A stretch of DNA of 64,000 bases from Pseudolabrys sp. (GCA_022841665.1 JALHRB010000003.1:62001-126000), one strand, 5' to 3'. Shown: positions 1-8,716, counted from the stretch's first letter. Notes: generated by a model from the letters alone, not told the origin. Numbers and translations: made by a program.

Positions 1-1
1 G

Positions 2-70
2 ATCGTGCGCTGCGACGATCTCAAGTCCCGCCGCCGCAGCTCGAACACATTCAGCTGGGGCAAGGAATAA
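2..70 (+). CDS. C-terminal end of an unidentified protein (5' truncated)
   Basis: Only the last 22 codons are in the window, read in frame from base 2 to a TAA at 68-70. The tail is basic and polar (KSRRRSS, ending WGKE). That is too little to identify a family. The frame is supported only by being open to the window edge and by ending just before a palindromic repeat, as other genes here do. Confidence 0.4.
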   Translation: MVRCDDLKSRRRSSNTFSWGKE

Positions 71-88
71 GCGCGCCGCATTATTTGG

Positions 89-226
89 ACGTCATCACCC
101 GCGAAAGCGGGTGATCCAGTACGCCGCAGCCTATCGAGAGGACACGGCGTACTGGATTCCGGCTTTCGCGGAGCCTGTCATCGGGCCGCGCTTCGCGCGG
201 ACCCGTTGGCTCGGCCGGAATGACAG
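89..226. repeat. Intergenic palindromic repeat, family A (copy 1)
   Basis: The element opens with a short hairpin (ACCCGC-GAAA-GCGGGT), continues with GATCCAGTACGCC and an internal dyad around GGCGTACTGG, and closes near GGAATGACAG. Its first 67 bases match 2222-2288 with one mismatch. It is non-coding; apparent reading frames through it are artefacts of the palindrome. Confidence 0.85.
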
Positions 227-233
227 CAAAGAA

Positions 234-1139
234 TCACAAATTCATCTGATAGCTGTGCGGCGTCCAGCGGTAGCCGCCGGCGACCTTCTCGATATAGCCG
301 AGGCCGGGGAACGGCATGTGAAAGCTCGCCACCAGCATGCGCTCGTTCGACAGCATGTCGAGCATGCGCAGCCGCGTCGCCACCGCCTTGTCCTTGTCGT
401 CGTCCATCTCGAAGTGCCATTCCGGCCGCTGCACCGCCATCACGTATTGCGTGAACGTGTCGGCGGTGATCATGAAGCTCTTGCCGTCGCTCTCGACCCG
501 GAACGCCATCAGCCCGGGTGAATGGCCGAACACGTCGACCGCGGTGATGCCCGGCACCACCGTGTCGCCCGGCTTGATGAAGGTCGCCCGCTCGGCCAGC
601 GGCAGGCAGATCTTGACGTAGAGCTCGCGGTTGAACTTGCGCGCCTCGCGCACGTTCTCGCCCTTCTTCCAGAAATCGAATTCGGCCGCGCCGAACACGT
701 AGCGCGCCTTCGGGAACACCGGCTTGCCGCCCTCGACCAGCCCGCCGATGTGGTCGGGATGGCCGTGCGTGAGCACGACCACGTCGATGTCCTCCGGCTT
801 GTAGCCGTGCGCGGCGAGCCGCGCCGCGGTGTTGCCCGGCGGCAGGCGCTTGCTGAGCTGCTCGTATTCGCGCGGCAGCGCGCCGTTGCCGGTGTCGAAC
901 AGCACCAGCTCCTTGCCGGTGTTCACCAGCGTCGGGATATTGGGATGCTCGAAACGCTGGGTGTCGATGTTGTTGGCGCGCGCCAGTGCGTGCACCTCGT
1001 CGGCCGAGGCGTTGGCGCCGTAGTGCGGGTGCAGCCCGTCGCGGATGGCCTTGGCGTCCAGGACGCTGGCGGCCTCGAAGCTCCCCAGCTTGAAGCGGTA
1101 GAAGGTCGGCTGCAGTTCGCCTTGCAGTGCTGCGGGCAT
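234..1139 (-). CDS. MBL-fold metallo-hydrolase
   Basis: A 301-residue metallo-beta-lactamase-fold hydrolase. The zinc motif LTHGHPDHIGG is at about residues 123-133. A later GHSPG histidine, an aspartate in ITADTF and a histidine in ASFHMPFPG complete the expected dinuclear zinc set. The order resembles the lactonase/quorum-quenching-like branch, but substrate cannot be assigned. An in-frame ATG lies five codons upstream at 1154; I prefer 1139 because GGGGAGAAACGG sits directly before it. No signal peptide is seen, so a cytoplasmic location is likely. The gene stands alone on the minus strand, facing away from the histone-like gene at 1283. Confidence 0.85.
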   Translation of the reverse strand: MPAALQGELQPTFYRFKLGSFEAASVLDAKAIRDGLHPHYGANASADEVHALARANNIDTQRFEHPNIPTLVNTGKELVLFDTGNGALPREYEQLSKRLPPGNTAARLAAHGYKPEDIDVVVLTHGHPDHIGGLVEGGKPVFPKARYVFGAAEFDFWKKGENVREARKFNRELYVKICLPLAERATFIKPGDTVVPGITAVDVFGHSPGLMAFRVESDGKSFMITADTFTQYVMAVQRPEWHFEMDDDKDKAVATRLRMLDMLSNERMLVASFHMPFPGLGYIEKVAGGYRWTPHSYQMNL

Positions 1140-1282
1140 TCCGTTTCTCCCCATTGTCGTTGCGCTTTCCTTAGCGCAAGCCGGGCGAACGCGCGACGGC
1201 GTTTTCTCACGCCGCCACTGGCGGGCGCGCCGGCGCGCGCCTAAGCTTGCCCCTCGTCCAGCAAGACTTTGGGGGGAATGCC

Positions 1283-1525
1283 ATGGCCAAAAAAGCGCGC
1301 AAGAAGACCGCGGCGAAGCGTAGGAAATCCGCCAAGAAGGCGGCCCGCCGGCCGCTCCGCAAGGCCGCCGGGCGCAAGGCGCCTGTCCGCCGCAAGAAGA
1401 AGCGCAAGGCCAAGGGCCTGGTCGCCCGCGTGACGAGCGCCTTCAAGACGGTGGTCGGTAGTGTCGAGGATACCGAGAAATTGCGCGCCAAGCTCGAGAT
1501 CAAAGGCTCCGACGAGACGCAATAG
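1283..1525 (+). CDS. Small Lys/Arg-rich histone-H1-like protein
   Basis: 80 residues. The first ~45 are almost entirely Lys, Arg and Ala (AKKARKKTAAKRRKSAKKAARR and similar), followed by a short amphipathic segment (VARVTSAFKTVVGSVEDTEKL) and an acidic end. This resembles bacterial H1-like tails that bind nucleic acid; the function is inference. The ATG at 1283 follows GGGGGG five bases upstream, a better start than the in-frame ATG at 1247. The gene converges on the DUF3309 gene. No paralogue is visible in the window. Confidence 0.7.
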   Translation: MAKKARKKTAAKRRKSAKKAARRPLRKAAGRKAPVRRKKKRKAKGLVARVTSAFKTVVGSVEDTEKLRAKLEIKGSDETQ

Positions 1526-1540
1526 CCACAAGGGTGCGGC

Positions 1541-1693
1541 TCAAGCCCGCCGCATCAGCACCAGGATCAGCAGGACCACCAGCACCAGGCCGAGACCGCC
1601 GGAGGGGTAGTAGCCCCATTCCGCGCTGTACGGCCATGTCGGCAGCGCGCCGATCAAAAGCAGCAACAGGATGATGAGCAGGACCAGCCGCAT
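1541..1693 (-). CDS. DUF3309-type small membrane protein
   Basis: 50 residues with two hydrophobic segments (LVLLIILLLLLIGALP and GLVLVVLLILVLM) flanking the conserved-looking WPYSAEWGYYPSGGLG core, which matches the DUF3309 family. It is probably a two-helix inner-membrane peptide; the family has no established function. The start at 1693 is chosen because GGAGGCGAGGA lies immediately upstream. The longer reading from 1726 would add an unlikely basic leader. Confidence 0.8.
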   Translation of the reverse strand: MRLVLLIILLLLLIGALPTWPYSAEWGYYPSGGLGLVLVVLLILVLMRRA

Positions 1694-1820
1694 TCCTCGC
1701 CTCCTCGGGTAAAGCCCGGGTTCCAACGCGAGGTTTGTGAGTTTGGTTCCGGGCGCGCTGGCGGTGGCCGCGAATTCCGCTACAACACCGGCCTTCGTTT
1801 CATCCCCCGAAAGACCCGCA

Positions 1821-2198
1821 ATGCTGCTCGTGAAAACCTATCTCGACAAAAGCCGCATTCACGGCCTCGGCGTGTTTGCGGCCGAGGCTATCCGCAAGGG
1901 CACTAAAATCTGGCGCTACGTCGAGGGCTTCGACCGCTGCTACACGCCCAAGCAGTTCGCCCGCCTGCCCAAGCCCGCGCGCGACTACATCCGCGCCTAC
2001 GGCTACAAGGTCGACGGCGAGATCATCGTCCCCGGCGACCACGACCGCCACATGAACCACTCCGACACAGCCAACACCTACCTGCACAACGGCTACGCCA
2101 TCGCCCGCGTCGCCATCCGCAAAGGCACGGAGATCACCAACGACTATCGCGAGTTCGATCCGGGCTTCTGCGCGGATTTTTTGGGGAAGAAGAAGTAG
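1821..2198 (+). CDS. SET domain-containing protein
   Basis: 125 residues that are essentially a bare SET domain. It opens with SRIHGLGVFAAEAIRKGTKI, has the MNHSDTANTYL motif (the N-H-S signature that lines the S-adenosylmethionine pocket) and GTEITNDYREF near the end (the catalytic-tyrosine region). Members methylate lysines on proteins; the target here is unknown. The start at 1821 gives the usual SET length, while the open frame from 1737 would add a non-homologous leader. A palindromic repeat follows the stop codon. Proximity to the Lys-rich protein at 1283 is suggestive of a substrate but is only a guess. Confidence 0.8.
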   Translation: MLLVKTYLDKSRIHGLGVFAAEAIRKGTKIWRYVEGFDRCYTPKQFARLPKPARDYIRAYGYKVDGEIIVPGDHDRHMNHSDTANTYLHNGYAIARVAIRKGTEITNDYREFDPGFCADFLGKKK

Positions 2199-2221
2199 CC
2201 GGGCGGCGTAGCGCGCGCTCG

Positions 2222-2312
2222 GACGTCATCACCCGCGAAAGCGGGTGATCCAGTACGCCGCAGCCTATCGGGAGGACACGGCGTACTGGGTCCTCCGCTT
2301 TCGCGGAGGACG
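2222..2312. repeat. Intergenic palindromic repeat, family A (copy 2)
   Basis: Its first 67 bases are nearly identical to 89-155, in the same orientation, including ACCCGCGAAAGCGGGT and GGCGTACTGG. The right part differs (TCCTCCGC-TTTC-GCGGAGGA hairpin). It lies between the SET gene and doxX. Confidence 0.85.
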
Positions 2313-2323
2313 ACGCCTGAAAA

Positions 2324-2782
2324 TCAGCGCTTCCTCAACCACGCATCGACGCTGAAGCGTCCCGGACCGCTGATGAAGGCGATCAGGAGGCCGCCGAGCA
2401 TCGAGATGTTCTTCCAGAAATTCACGTCCTGGATTCGGCGTTGCGCGGCGTCGGTGAAGTCCCAGTAGCGGTGCGAGGAGAAGGTCGCCACCACCACGAA
2501 GATCGCCAGCACAATGGTGACATAGCGCGTCGCCAGGCCGAGCAGCAGCGCGATGCCGCCGAAGAACTCCGCCGGCACGGCGATGTAGGCCATGAAATAG
2601 GGCAGCCCGCGCGGCGGAAACGTGTTCGCCACAGCGCCGATGTCGAAGATCTTGCCGTAGCCCGAGCGCACGAAAATCCAGCCGAGCAGGATGCGGCCGA
2701 ACAGCAGCAGGAAATCGGACGTGGCGTTGGCGAGGCCGTCGGCGCGCGACAGCGCCGGATGCGAACTGGTGTTCATGCTCAT
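2324..2782 (-). CDS. DoxX family membrane protein
   Basis: 152 residues with four hydrophobic helices. The typical DoxX features are visible: LLLFGRILLGWIFVRSGYGK at the start, then a helix pair around FGGIALLLGLATRY and the closing ISMLGGLLIAFISGPGRFSVD. Family members are small inner-membrane proteins linked to quinone or redox stress functions; a specific role cannot be given. The start at 2782 is the first ATG before the DoxX core. There is no strong ribosome-binding site, and a second ATG follows two codons later. It is downstream of, and codirectional with, the TauE/SafE gene. Confidence 0.85.
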   Translation of the reverse strand: MSMNTSSHPALSRADGLANATSDFLLLFGRILLGWIFVRSGYGKIFDIGAVANTFPPRGLPYFMAYIAVPAEFFGGIALLLGLATRYVTIVLAIFVVVATFSSHRYWDFTDAAQRRIQDVNFWKNISMLGGLLIAFISGPGRFSVDAWLRKR

Positions 2783-2880
2783 GTTGGTCTGCCCCGGTTG
2801 GCGTTGCGCGCGCATTATCGCGGCGCGTCGGAAGATAACACGCGGCTCGCGGCCCTTATTCCTGCGGCATTTTGGCGTAT

Positions 2881-3621
2881 TTAGCGCAACAGCCGGACCA
2901 GCTGAGAGACCGAAAGCGTAACGATCAGCACGCCCACCGCGGTCATCAGCAGGCGCGGGGAGACGCGCTTGACCGCCCAGCCGCCCAACGGCGCCGCCAG
3001 CAGGCCGCCCAGCACCAGCGGCACGAGGTGGGTGAGCGGCGACAGGCCGAGCTCGATGAAAAAGGTCGTGGCCGCCGCGGCGGTGACGAAGAACTCGCTC
3101 ACGTTGACCGAGCCGACCGTGTGCCGCGGCGCATGGCCCGCGCCGATCAGCGTCGACGTCGTCAGCGGCCCCCAGCCGCCGCCGCCGCTGGCGTCGAGGA
3201 AGCCGGCGATGAACCCAAGCGGCGACGTCCATTTGGCGGGCTTGTCGCGCGCCGGCGCCAGGCGCACCGACTTGAACAGGATGTAGAGGCCCATGATCAG
3301 CAGGTACGCGTAGACGTAACGGCGCGCGGCGGTGACGTCGACGTTCGACAATATCCAGGCGCCCAGCACGGCGCCGAGCACGCCGGCGATGCCGAGCCGC
3401 GTCACCAGCCGCCAGTCGATGTTGCGGTGGTAGATGTGCGAGGCGGCCGAGGCGCCGGTGGTGAACACCTCCGCGGTGTGCACCACCGCGCTGGCATGCG
3501 CCGCCGGAAGTCCCATTGTCAGCAGCGCGGCCGTCGTCAGCACCCCGTAGGCCATGCCGAGCGCGCCGTCGATGAGCTGGGCGAAAAAGCCGATGCCGAG
3601 CAGAAGCACAAAATCCGACAC
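2881..3621 (-). CDS. TauE/SafE family sulfite or organoanion exporter
   Basis: 246 residues, about eight transmembrane segments arranged as two repeats, as usual for the family. The first repeat contains GFFAQLIDGALGMAYGV and the second GFIAGFLDASGGGGWGP, the duplicated motif of TauE/SafE proteins. Members move sulfite, sulfoacetate or related small anions across the inner membrane. The start is GTG at 3621 with AAGG upstream. About 100 bases separate it from doxX. No sulfur gene is nearby, so the substrate stays open. Confidence 0.85.
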   Translation of the reverse strand: MSDFVLLLGIGFFAQLIDGALGMAYGVLTTAALLTMGLPAAHASAVVHTAEVFTTGASAASHIYHRNIDWRLVTRLGIAGVLGAVLGAWILSNVDVTAARRYVYAYLLIMGLYILFKSVRLAPARDKPAKWTSPLGFIAGFLDASGGGGWGPLTTSTLIGAGHAPRHTVGSVNVSEFFVTAAAATTFFIELGLSPLTHLVPLVLGGLLAAPLGGWAVKRVSPRLLMTAVGVLIVTLSVSQLVRLLR

Positions 3622-4056
3622 GTCAGCTGCCTTTGGAGAGCGGCACTTGCCTGCGCGCCCGATGCGACCGAGCCGGCTTAGTATCTTATGCGCTCACCGT
3701 GCGCCAAGCCGTCCACGGCGGGTACGGGAACGCTCCGGCTGCCTTTCGCGCCGAGGCGGCAGAAAAATTCTATAAAATGCGATTTATGTCGCCGAACGGC
3801 CGAAAATTGGAACGAATTTGCGCCGCATATGAGGAACGCGCTACGCTTTGTCGGGATGACACCGGGTGTCATGCCCGGGCTTGACCCGGGCATCCATGAT
3901 GAAGCGCACGGGGACTGGAGTTACTTTAAGTTTGCTTTCGCTGAGTGGTCTCATGGATTGCCGGGTCAAGCCCGGCAATGACGCGTTGTTGAACGGTGCG
4001 CCGCCTCTCTGCGCCCTCATCCTGCGGAGCGCGCCTCGGCACGCGGACTTGAGTGA
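3622..4056. other. Gene-free stretch between tauE and parB
   Basis: 435 bases without a convincing gene. Open frames run through it but have no homologous-looking protein and pass through the palindrome at 3866-3982. A short AT-richer patch (3765-3800) may hold the tauE promoter; no clear -35/-10 pair was found. The usual Hyphomicrobiales neighbour downstream of parB, holA, is not here. Confidence 0.6.
3866..3982. repeat. Intergenic palindromic repeat, 'GGGCTTGACCCGGG' family
   Basis: Opens with GTCATGCCCGGGCTTGACCC and closes with GCCGGGTCAAGCCCGGCAATGAC, so the two ends are inverted copies of one module. It is related in layout to 35562-35655 and 62381-62452. Confidence 0.8.
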
Positions 4057-4956
4057 TCACCCGCCCAGCTTCCGCAACACCGCATCGAGCTGATCGAGGT
4101 CGTTATACTTGACGTGCAGCGTGCCGCCGCCGCTCGGCTTGTGGTCGATGGTCACGTCCAGCCCGAGCGCATCGGATACCCGCCGCTCCAGCGCGCGCGT
4201 GTCGGCGTCTTTTGCGTTCGCCTTCTCCTGCTCGCGGCGGATCTTGCGCGCAATGCTGTCCATCGTGGCGTCGCCGGGCTCGCCTTCCTCCTTGCGCACC
4301 CACTCTTCGAGCTGGCGCACGCTGTAGCCTTCGTCGATCGCGAGGCTCGCGAGAATCTCCGCATTGATGTGACCGACCAAGAGGCGCGCGTGGCCGGCCG
4401 ACAGCTTGCCCTCGCGCACCATGCGCTTCACGGATTCGGGCAGCCGCAGCAGCCGCACCATGTTGGCGATGTAGGGCCGGCTCTTGCCGACGATCTGCGC
4501 CACCTGGTCCTGCGTGTGATGCAGCTGCTCCATCAGCGCGACGTAGCCGGAGGCCTCTTCGATCGGATTGAGGTCGGCGCGCTGCACGTTCTCGATGATG
4601 GCGAATTCGAGCGACTGCGCGTCGGTGGCGTCAACGATGGCGATCGGCACGTCGTGCAGGCCGGCGCGCTGCGCCGCGCGCCAGCGCCGTTCGCCGGCGA
4701 TGATCTCGTAGGAATTGTCGCCGGCCTCGCGCACCACGATCGGCTGGATGATGCCGCGCTCCTTGATCGACGACGACAGTTCTTCGAGTTCGGCCTCGGT
4801 GAAGCTGCGGCGCGGGTTGCGCGGATTGGGCTTGAGGCTTTCGATCGGCGCGCGCCGCGGCTTGCGTCCCGCCTCCGGCGCCGACGTCGGGCTTTCGTCG
4901 CCGACGTCGCCGATCAGCGATGCGAGGCCGCGCCCCAACCGCGAATGATCCGCCAT
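4057..4956 (-). CDS. parB: Chromosome-partitioning protein ParB
   Basis: 299 residues. ParB is a CTP-dependent clamp that loads at parS and spreads to form the partition complex at the origin. Visible: ParB/Srx domain with PNPRNPR (about 43-49) and the CTP-binding GERRWRAA motif (about 88-95), the helix-turn-helix region after HTQDQVAQIVGKSRPYIANMV, and a C-terminal dimerisation segment ending LDAVLRKLGG. The start at 4956 (MADHSRLGRGL) follows AGGAG; the ATG at 4980 is less likely. It lies downstream of parA with a palindromic repeat in the ~195-base gap. Two perfect parS sites lie in this window. Confidence 0.97.
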   Translation of the reverse strand: MADHSRLGRGLASLIGDVGDESPTSAPEAGRKPRRAPIESLKPNPRNPRRSFTEAELEELSSSIKERGIIQPIVVREAGDNSYEIIAGERRWRAAQRAGLHDVPIAIVDATDAQSLEFAIIENVQRADLNPIEEASGYVALMEQLHHTQDQVAQIVGKSRPYIANMVRLLRLPESVKRMVREGKLSAGHARLLVGHINAEILASLAIDEGYSVRQLEEWVRKEEGEPGDATMDSIARKIRREQEKANAKDADTRALERRVSDALGLDVTIDHKPSGGGTLHVKYNDLDQLDAVLRKLGG

Positions 4957-5007
4957 AGCCGCCGCTCCTGACTGAGACATTCCAAGATTGCCCTTCCAAG
5001 CTTTCTG

Positions 5008-5127
5008 CCGTCATGCCCCGCGCAAGCGGGGCATCCAGTACGCCCTGTATCGCGATGCGGTTGGCGTCAGTGAATGACAGCAGACTCCGTGATTACTGGA
5101 TTGCCCGCCTGCGCGGGCAATGACGTC
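5008..5127. repeat. Intergenic palindromic repeat, family A, between parA and parB
   Basis: Opens with GCCCCGCGCAAGCGGGGC followed by ATCCAGTACGCC and closes with TTACTGGATTGCCCGCCTGC and GGGCAATGAC. It has the same layout as 32486-32584 and 36972-37070. It separates parA from parB, which are usually adjacent. Confidence 0.8.
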
Positions 5128-5151
5128 AACAAGTGCGGCGCGCTGCGTGCG

Positions 5152-6039
5152 TTATCCCGCCGCCTTCAATTCCCGCTCGCGCTGGATGATCTCGGTCGCC
5201 AGCCGCAAGTACGCTTCGCTGCCGACGCACTTGAGATCGTAGACCAGCACCGGCTTGCCGTAGGACGGCGCCTCCGAGATCCGCACGTTGCGCGGGATCA
5301 CCGTGTCGTAGACCTTGCGGCCCATGAACTGGCGTACGTCGGCGACCACCTGGTTCGACAAATTGTTGCGCGAGTCGAACATGGTCAGCACGATGCCGTG
5401 GATCGACAGCTTCGGATTGAGCGTGGTCTTCACCTGCTCGACCGTCTTCAGGAGCTGCGACAGGCCTTCGAGCGCGAAGAACTCGCATTGCAGCGGCACC
5501 AGGATCGAGTCGGCCGCCGCCATGGCGTTGACGGTGATCAGGTTGAGCGAGGGCGGGCAGTCCACCAGCACATAGGTGAAGTGGAAGGCCGGCGTGCCGT
5601 TGTTGATGTTGTTGATGTTGTTGAGCGCGGTGCGCAGGCGGAAGGCGCGGTCGCGCTGCTGGCCGATCTCGAGCTCGAGGCCCGACAGGTCCATGGTCGA
5701 GGGCGCGATGTAGAGCTGTGGCACCGCGGTCTGGATCACCGCGTCGCGCATCGGGGCCGCGCCGGTCAGCACGTCGTAGGTCGAGGTGCGGCGCGCCTTG
5801 CGCTCGATGCCGAGGCCCGTCGAGGCGTTGCCCTGCGGGTCGAGGTCGACGATCAGCACGTGCTCGCCGATGGCGGCCAAGGCGGTGCCGAGGTTGATGG
5901 CGGTGGTGGTCTTGCCGACGCCGCCCTTCTGGTTGGCGATGGCGAGCACCCGCGGGGCCGCGGCCGGCCCAGCGGCCACCGGCTTTTCGAACGGGACCAC
6001 CTGCGGGGCGGCGGGGTCGATCGTGGGCGTATCGGTCAT
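5152..6039 (-). CDS. parA: Chromosome-partitioning ATPase ParA
   Basis: 295 residues. ParA binds DNA non-specifically in the ATP state and moves the ParB-parS complex. Deviant Walker A KGGVGKTT is at 38-45, VDLDPQGN at 64-71, and the switch-like VDCPPS at about 159-164. The length is slightly above typical because of a proline/alanine-rich N-terminus. A peptide NNINNINNG (140-148), encoded by a nine-base tandem repeat (5599-5624), sits before the VDCPPS strand. The ATG at 6039 is used. It is downstream of rsmG with a palindrome between. Confidence 0.97.
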   Translation of the reverse strand: MTDTPTIDPAAPQVVPFEKPVAAGPAAAPRVLAIANQKGGVGKTTTAINLGTALAAIGEHVLIVDLDPQGNASTGLGIERKARRTSTYDVLTGAAPMRDAVIQTAVPQLYIAPSTMDLSGLELEIGQQRDRAFRLRTALNNINNINNGTPAFHFTYVLVDCPPSLNLITVNAMAAADSILVPLQCEFFALEGLSQLLKTVEQVKTTLNPKLSIHGIVLTMFDSRNNLSNQVVADVRQFMGRKVYDTVIPRNVRISEAPSYGKPVLVYDLKCVGSEAYLRLATEIIQRERELKAAG

Positions 6040-6081
6040 TGGCCTAGGCCTTCACTTCGGTTTAGCGCCGCACCTTGCTCC

Positions 6082-6168
6082 GCTCATTCCCGCGGAAGCG
6101 GGAATCCAGAGCTGAGTTGCGGCTCGGCATCCTCGGCGCTGGGTCCCCGCTTTCGCGGGGACGAACGG
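6082..6168. repeat. Intergenic palindromic repeat, family A
   Basis: Opens with ATTCCCGCGGAAGCGGGAAT plus CCAGA and closes with the hairpin GTCCCCGC-TTTC-GCGGGGAC. It lies between rsmG and parA. Confidence 0.8.
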
Positions 6169-6185
6169 ACGCTAACTATCTGCAA

Positions 6186-6848
6186 CTACAACGCTTTTAA
6201 GCCACGCACGACGACGATTGAACCCTCGGGACTCGTCTTGCTCGGGACCGTGTCCGCCTGAATACTCCAATATTTAGCGGCATCGGTCAATTCAGACGCT
6301 ACATCTTGACCCTTGAGGAACAGGCCGAGGGCGCCCTTCCCGATCAGAGGAAACGCCTGATCGCATAGGGTTTTCAATGGCGCGAGCGCGCGCGCCGACA
6401 CCACGTCCGCGCTTTCCCCAAAGCTATCCCCAAAATCCTCCGCCCGTGTGACGTGGACTTTGGCCGGCGCGCCGGTCACGCGCACCGCTTCGCGCAGGAA
6501 GGCGGCCTTTTTGCCATTGCTTTCAACCAGGTGGACCGTAGCGCCCGGCCGCTCGGCGAGCGCGCAGGCAACCGGAATCGCGGGGAAGCCGCCGCCCGAG
6601 CCGAAGTCCACCCAAATCTTCACTTCCGGCGGCGCCAGGTCGAGCAGCTGGAGCGAATCGGCGACGTGGCGCGTCCACAGTTTCGGAATCGTCGAGGGCG
6701 AAATCAGATTCGTTTTCTGCTGCCAGAGCAGCAGCAGCGCGACGAAGCGATCGAGCCGCGCCGCTGTTTCACGTGAAACAGGCGTGAGCGCCAAGGCGCG
6801 CGCGCGATCCTCGGAGAGATCGAGCGCGCCCTGCCCTTTTTTGCTCAA
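6186..6848 (-). CDS. rsmG: 16S rRNA (guanine-N7)-methyltransferase RsmG
   Basis: 220 residues if started at the TTG at 6848. RsmG methylates G527 of 16S rRNA with S-adenosylmethionine. The SAM loop is visible as [15 protein letters not shown], followed by [17 protein letters not shown] and the SARALAPL motif. The TTG overlaps the mnmG stop as TTGA, a coupled arrangement, and no ATG or GTG occurs before the conserved [12 protein letters not shown] segment, so this rare start is likely. The N-terminal VSRET is encoded by a perfect parS site (6765-6780). Downstream comes parA. Confidence 0.93.
   Translation of the reverse strand: MSKKGQGALDLSEDRARALALTPVSRETAARLDRFVALLLLWQQKTNLISPSTIPKLWTRHVADSLQLLDLAPPEVKIWVDFGSGGGFPAIPVACALAERPGATVHLVESNGKKAAFLREAVRVTGAPAKVHVTRAEDFGDSFGESADVVSARALAPLKTLCDQAFPLIGKGALGLFLKGQDVASELTDAAKYWSIQADTVPSKTSPEGSIVVVRGLKAL
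6765..6780. promoter_or_regulatory. parS: parS site 1 (inside rsmG)
   Basis: TGTTTCACGTGAAACA, a perfect 16-base palindrome identical to the canonical bacterial parS. It is inside the rsmG reading frame and encodes the VSRET residues, so it is under both protein and DNA-binding constraint. It is about 2 kb from the second parS and about 11 kb from the probable oriC. Confidence 0.95.
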
Positions 6849-8716
6849 GCGTTTTTCGCGGCCTTGCCGCGTCCGCGGCGCACATGCGCGACCAGCAGCG
6901 TCAACGCCGCCGGCGTGAGGCCGTCGATCTTGCCGGCGTGACCGATGGTGCGCGGCTTTTCGCGTGCGAGCTTCTGCTTCACTTCGTTGGACAGGCCCGG
7001 CAGCGACTCGTAATCGAGATCGTCCGGCAGCGTGAACGACTCGTCGCGCCGGTACGCCGCGATGTCGGCCGCCTGGCGCGAGAGATAGACGTCGTACTTC
7101 GCATCGATCTCGATCTGCTCGGCGATCTTTGGTGCAAGATCGCCGAAGCGCGGCCACACGCGCGCGAGATCGCTCATCGTCATCGTCGGATATGACAGCA
7201 TCTCGAATGCGGTGCGGCGCTGGCCGTCTTTGTTCAACGCGAGTCCGTGACGCTCCGCTTCCTTCGGCGTGAGCGACACCGACTTCGCGAAGGCGCGCGC
7301 GTCGTCGAGCGCCTTGCTCTTTGCGTCGTGCAAGCGCGCGCGCTCCGCGCCGATGCAGCCGAGCGCGATGCCCTTGCCGGTCAAACGCTGATCGGCATTG
7401 TCGGCGCGCAGCTGCAAACGATATTCGGCGCGCGATGTGAACATGCGATACGGCTCGCTCACGCCGCGCGTGACGAGATCGTCGATCATCACGCCGATGT
7501 AGGCTTGCGCGCGATCGAACACGATGTCTTCGCCATCGCCCGCAAGCGATGCCGCGTTGAGACCGGCCAGAAGCCCTTGTGCCGCAGCCTCTTCGTAGCC
7601 TGTCGTGCCGTTGATCTGGCCGGCCAGGAAAAGCCCGCGCAGCTTTTTCGTTTCGAGCGTCGGCTTCAGCTCGCGCGGATCGACGTAGTCGTATTCGATG
7701 GCGTAGCCGGGACGCACGAACGTCGCGCGCTCCAATCCCGGAATCGTCGCGACCAGCGCGTGCTGGATCTCTTCCGGCAGCGACGTCGAGATGCCGTTCG
7801 GATAGACGGTGTGATCGTCGAGGCCTTCCGGCTCGAGGAAGATCTGGTGGCCGTCGCGGTCGCCGAACTTGACGATCTTGTCTTCGATCGACGGACAATA
7901 GCGCGGGCCGCGGCTGGCGATCTGACCCGAGTACATCGGCGAGCGGTGCACGTTGTCGCGGATGACCTCGTGCGTCGTCGCCACCGTACGCGTGATGCCG
8001 CATTGGATCTGCGGATTCGAAATGCGCGTGGTGAGAATCGAGAACGGCTCCGGCGGATCGTCGCCGGGCTGCATCTCGAGGCTCTGCCAGTCGATGGTGC
8101 GGCCGTCGAGCCGCGGCGGCGTGCCGGTCTTCAATCGTCCGAGCGCGAAGCCGATTCTTTCGAGCGTGCTCGACAATCCGAGCGCCGGCGCTTCGCCGAC
8201 GCGGCCGGCGGGGATCTGCTTCTCGCCGATATGGATAAGCCCGCGCAAAAAAGTGCCGGTGGTGAGCACCACGGCGCCGGATCGAATCTCGCGGCCATCC
8301 TTCAACCGAACGCCCGTCACCCGACCGTTCTCGATCAGCAGGTCGTCGGCCTCGGCTTCGATAATCTGGAGATTCGCGATTTCGCGCAGAGCGGCCTGCA
8401 TCGCGGCCGCATAGAGCTTGCGATCGGCCTGGGCTCGCGGCCCGCGCACGGCGGGGCCCTTGCGGCGATTCAAAACCCGGAATTGGATGCCGCCCTGGTC
8501 GGCGACCCGGCCCATGAGGCCATCCAACGCGTCGATTTCCCGGACCAGATGACCCTTGCCGAGCCCGCCGATGGCAGGATTGCAGGACATGGCGCCGATA
8601 GTCGCGAATTTGTGGGTGACGAGCGCGGTTTTCGCGCCCAGACGCGCAGCGGCCGCCGCGGCTTCACAGCCGGCATGGCCGCCGCCAATCACCACGACGT
8701 CGAAGGAATCGCGCAT
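6845..8716 (-). CDS. mnmG: tRNA uridine 5-carboxymethylaminomethyl modification enzyme MnmG
   Basis: 623 residues. With MnmE this FAD enzyme builds the cmnm5 group on U34 of certain tRNAs. The FAD loop [11 protein letters not shown] lies near residues 10-20. The MnmG signature [12 protein letters not shown] and the C-terminal [14 protein letters not shown] and [14 protein letters not shown] motifs are intact. The start at 8716 (MRDSFDVVV) has GAGGACCTG before it; the open frame to 8764 would add an unlikely leader. Its stop overlaps the rsmG start. A parS site separates it from mnmE. Confidence 0.97.
   Translation of the reverse strand: MRDSFDVVVIGGGHAGCEAAAAAARLGAKTALVTHKFATIGAMSCNPAIGGLGKGHLVREIDALDGLMGRVADQGGIQFRVLNRRKGPAVRGPRAQADRKLYAAAMQAALREIANLQIIEAEADDLLIENGRVTGVRLKDGREIRSGAVVLTTGTFLRGLIHIGEKQIPAGRVGEAPALGLSSTLERIGFALGRLKTGTPPRLDGRTIDWQSLEMQPGDDPPEPFSILTTRISNPQIQCGITRTVATTHEVIRDNVHRSPMYSGQIASRGPRYCPSIEDKIVKFGDRDGHQIFLEPEGLDDHTVYPNGISTSLPEEIQHALVATIPGLERATFVRPGYAIEYDYVDPRELKPTLETKKLRGLFLAGQINGTTGYEEAAAQGLLAGLNAASLAGDGEDIVFDRAQAYIGVMIDDLVTRGVSEPYRMFTSRAEYRLQLRADNADQRLTGKGIALGCIGAERARLHDAKSKALDDARAFAKSVSLTPKEAERHGLALNKDGQRRTAFEMLSYPTMTMSDLARVWPRFGDLAPKIAEQIEIDAKYDVYLSRQAADIAAYRRDESFTLPDDLDYESLPGLSNEVKQKLAREKPRTIGHAGKIDGLTPAALTLLVAHVRRGRGKAAKNA

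Noticed and set aside
3688-3981. 97-codon frame containing MPGLDPGIHD
   Set aside because: The peptide comes from the palindromic repeat at 3866-3982; such frames are a common misannotation in this group.
6186-8003. Single 605-codon minus-strand frame covering rsmG
   Set aside because: Only the last 220 codons are RsmG; the rest is mnmG in another frame. Not a fusion.
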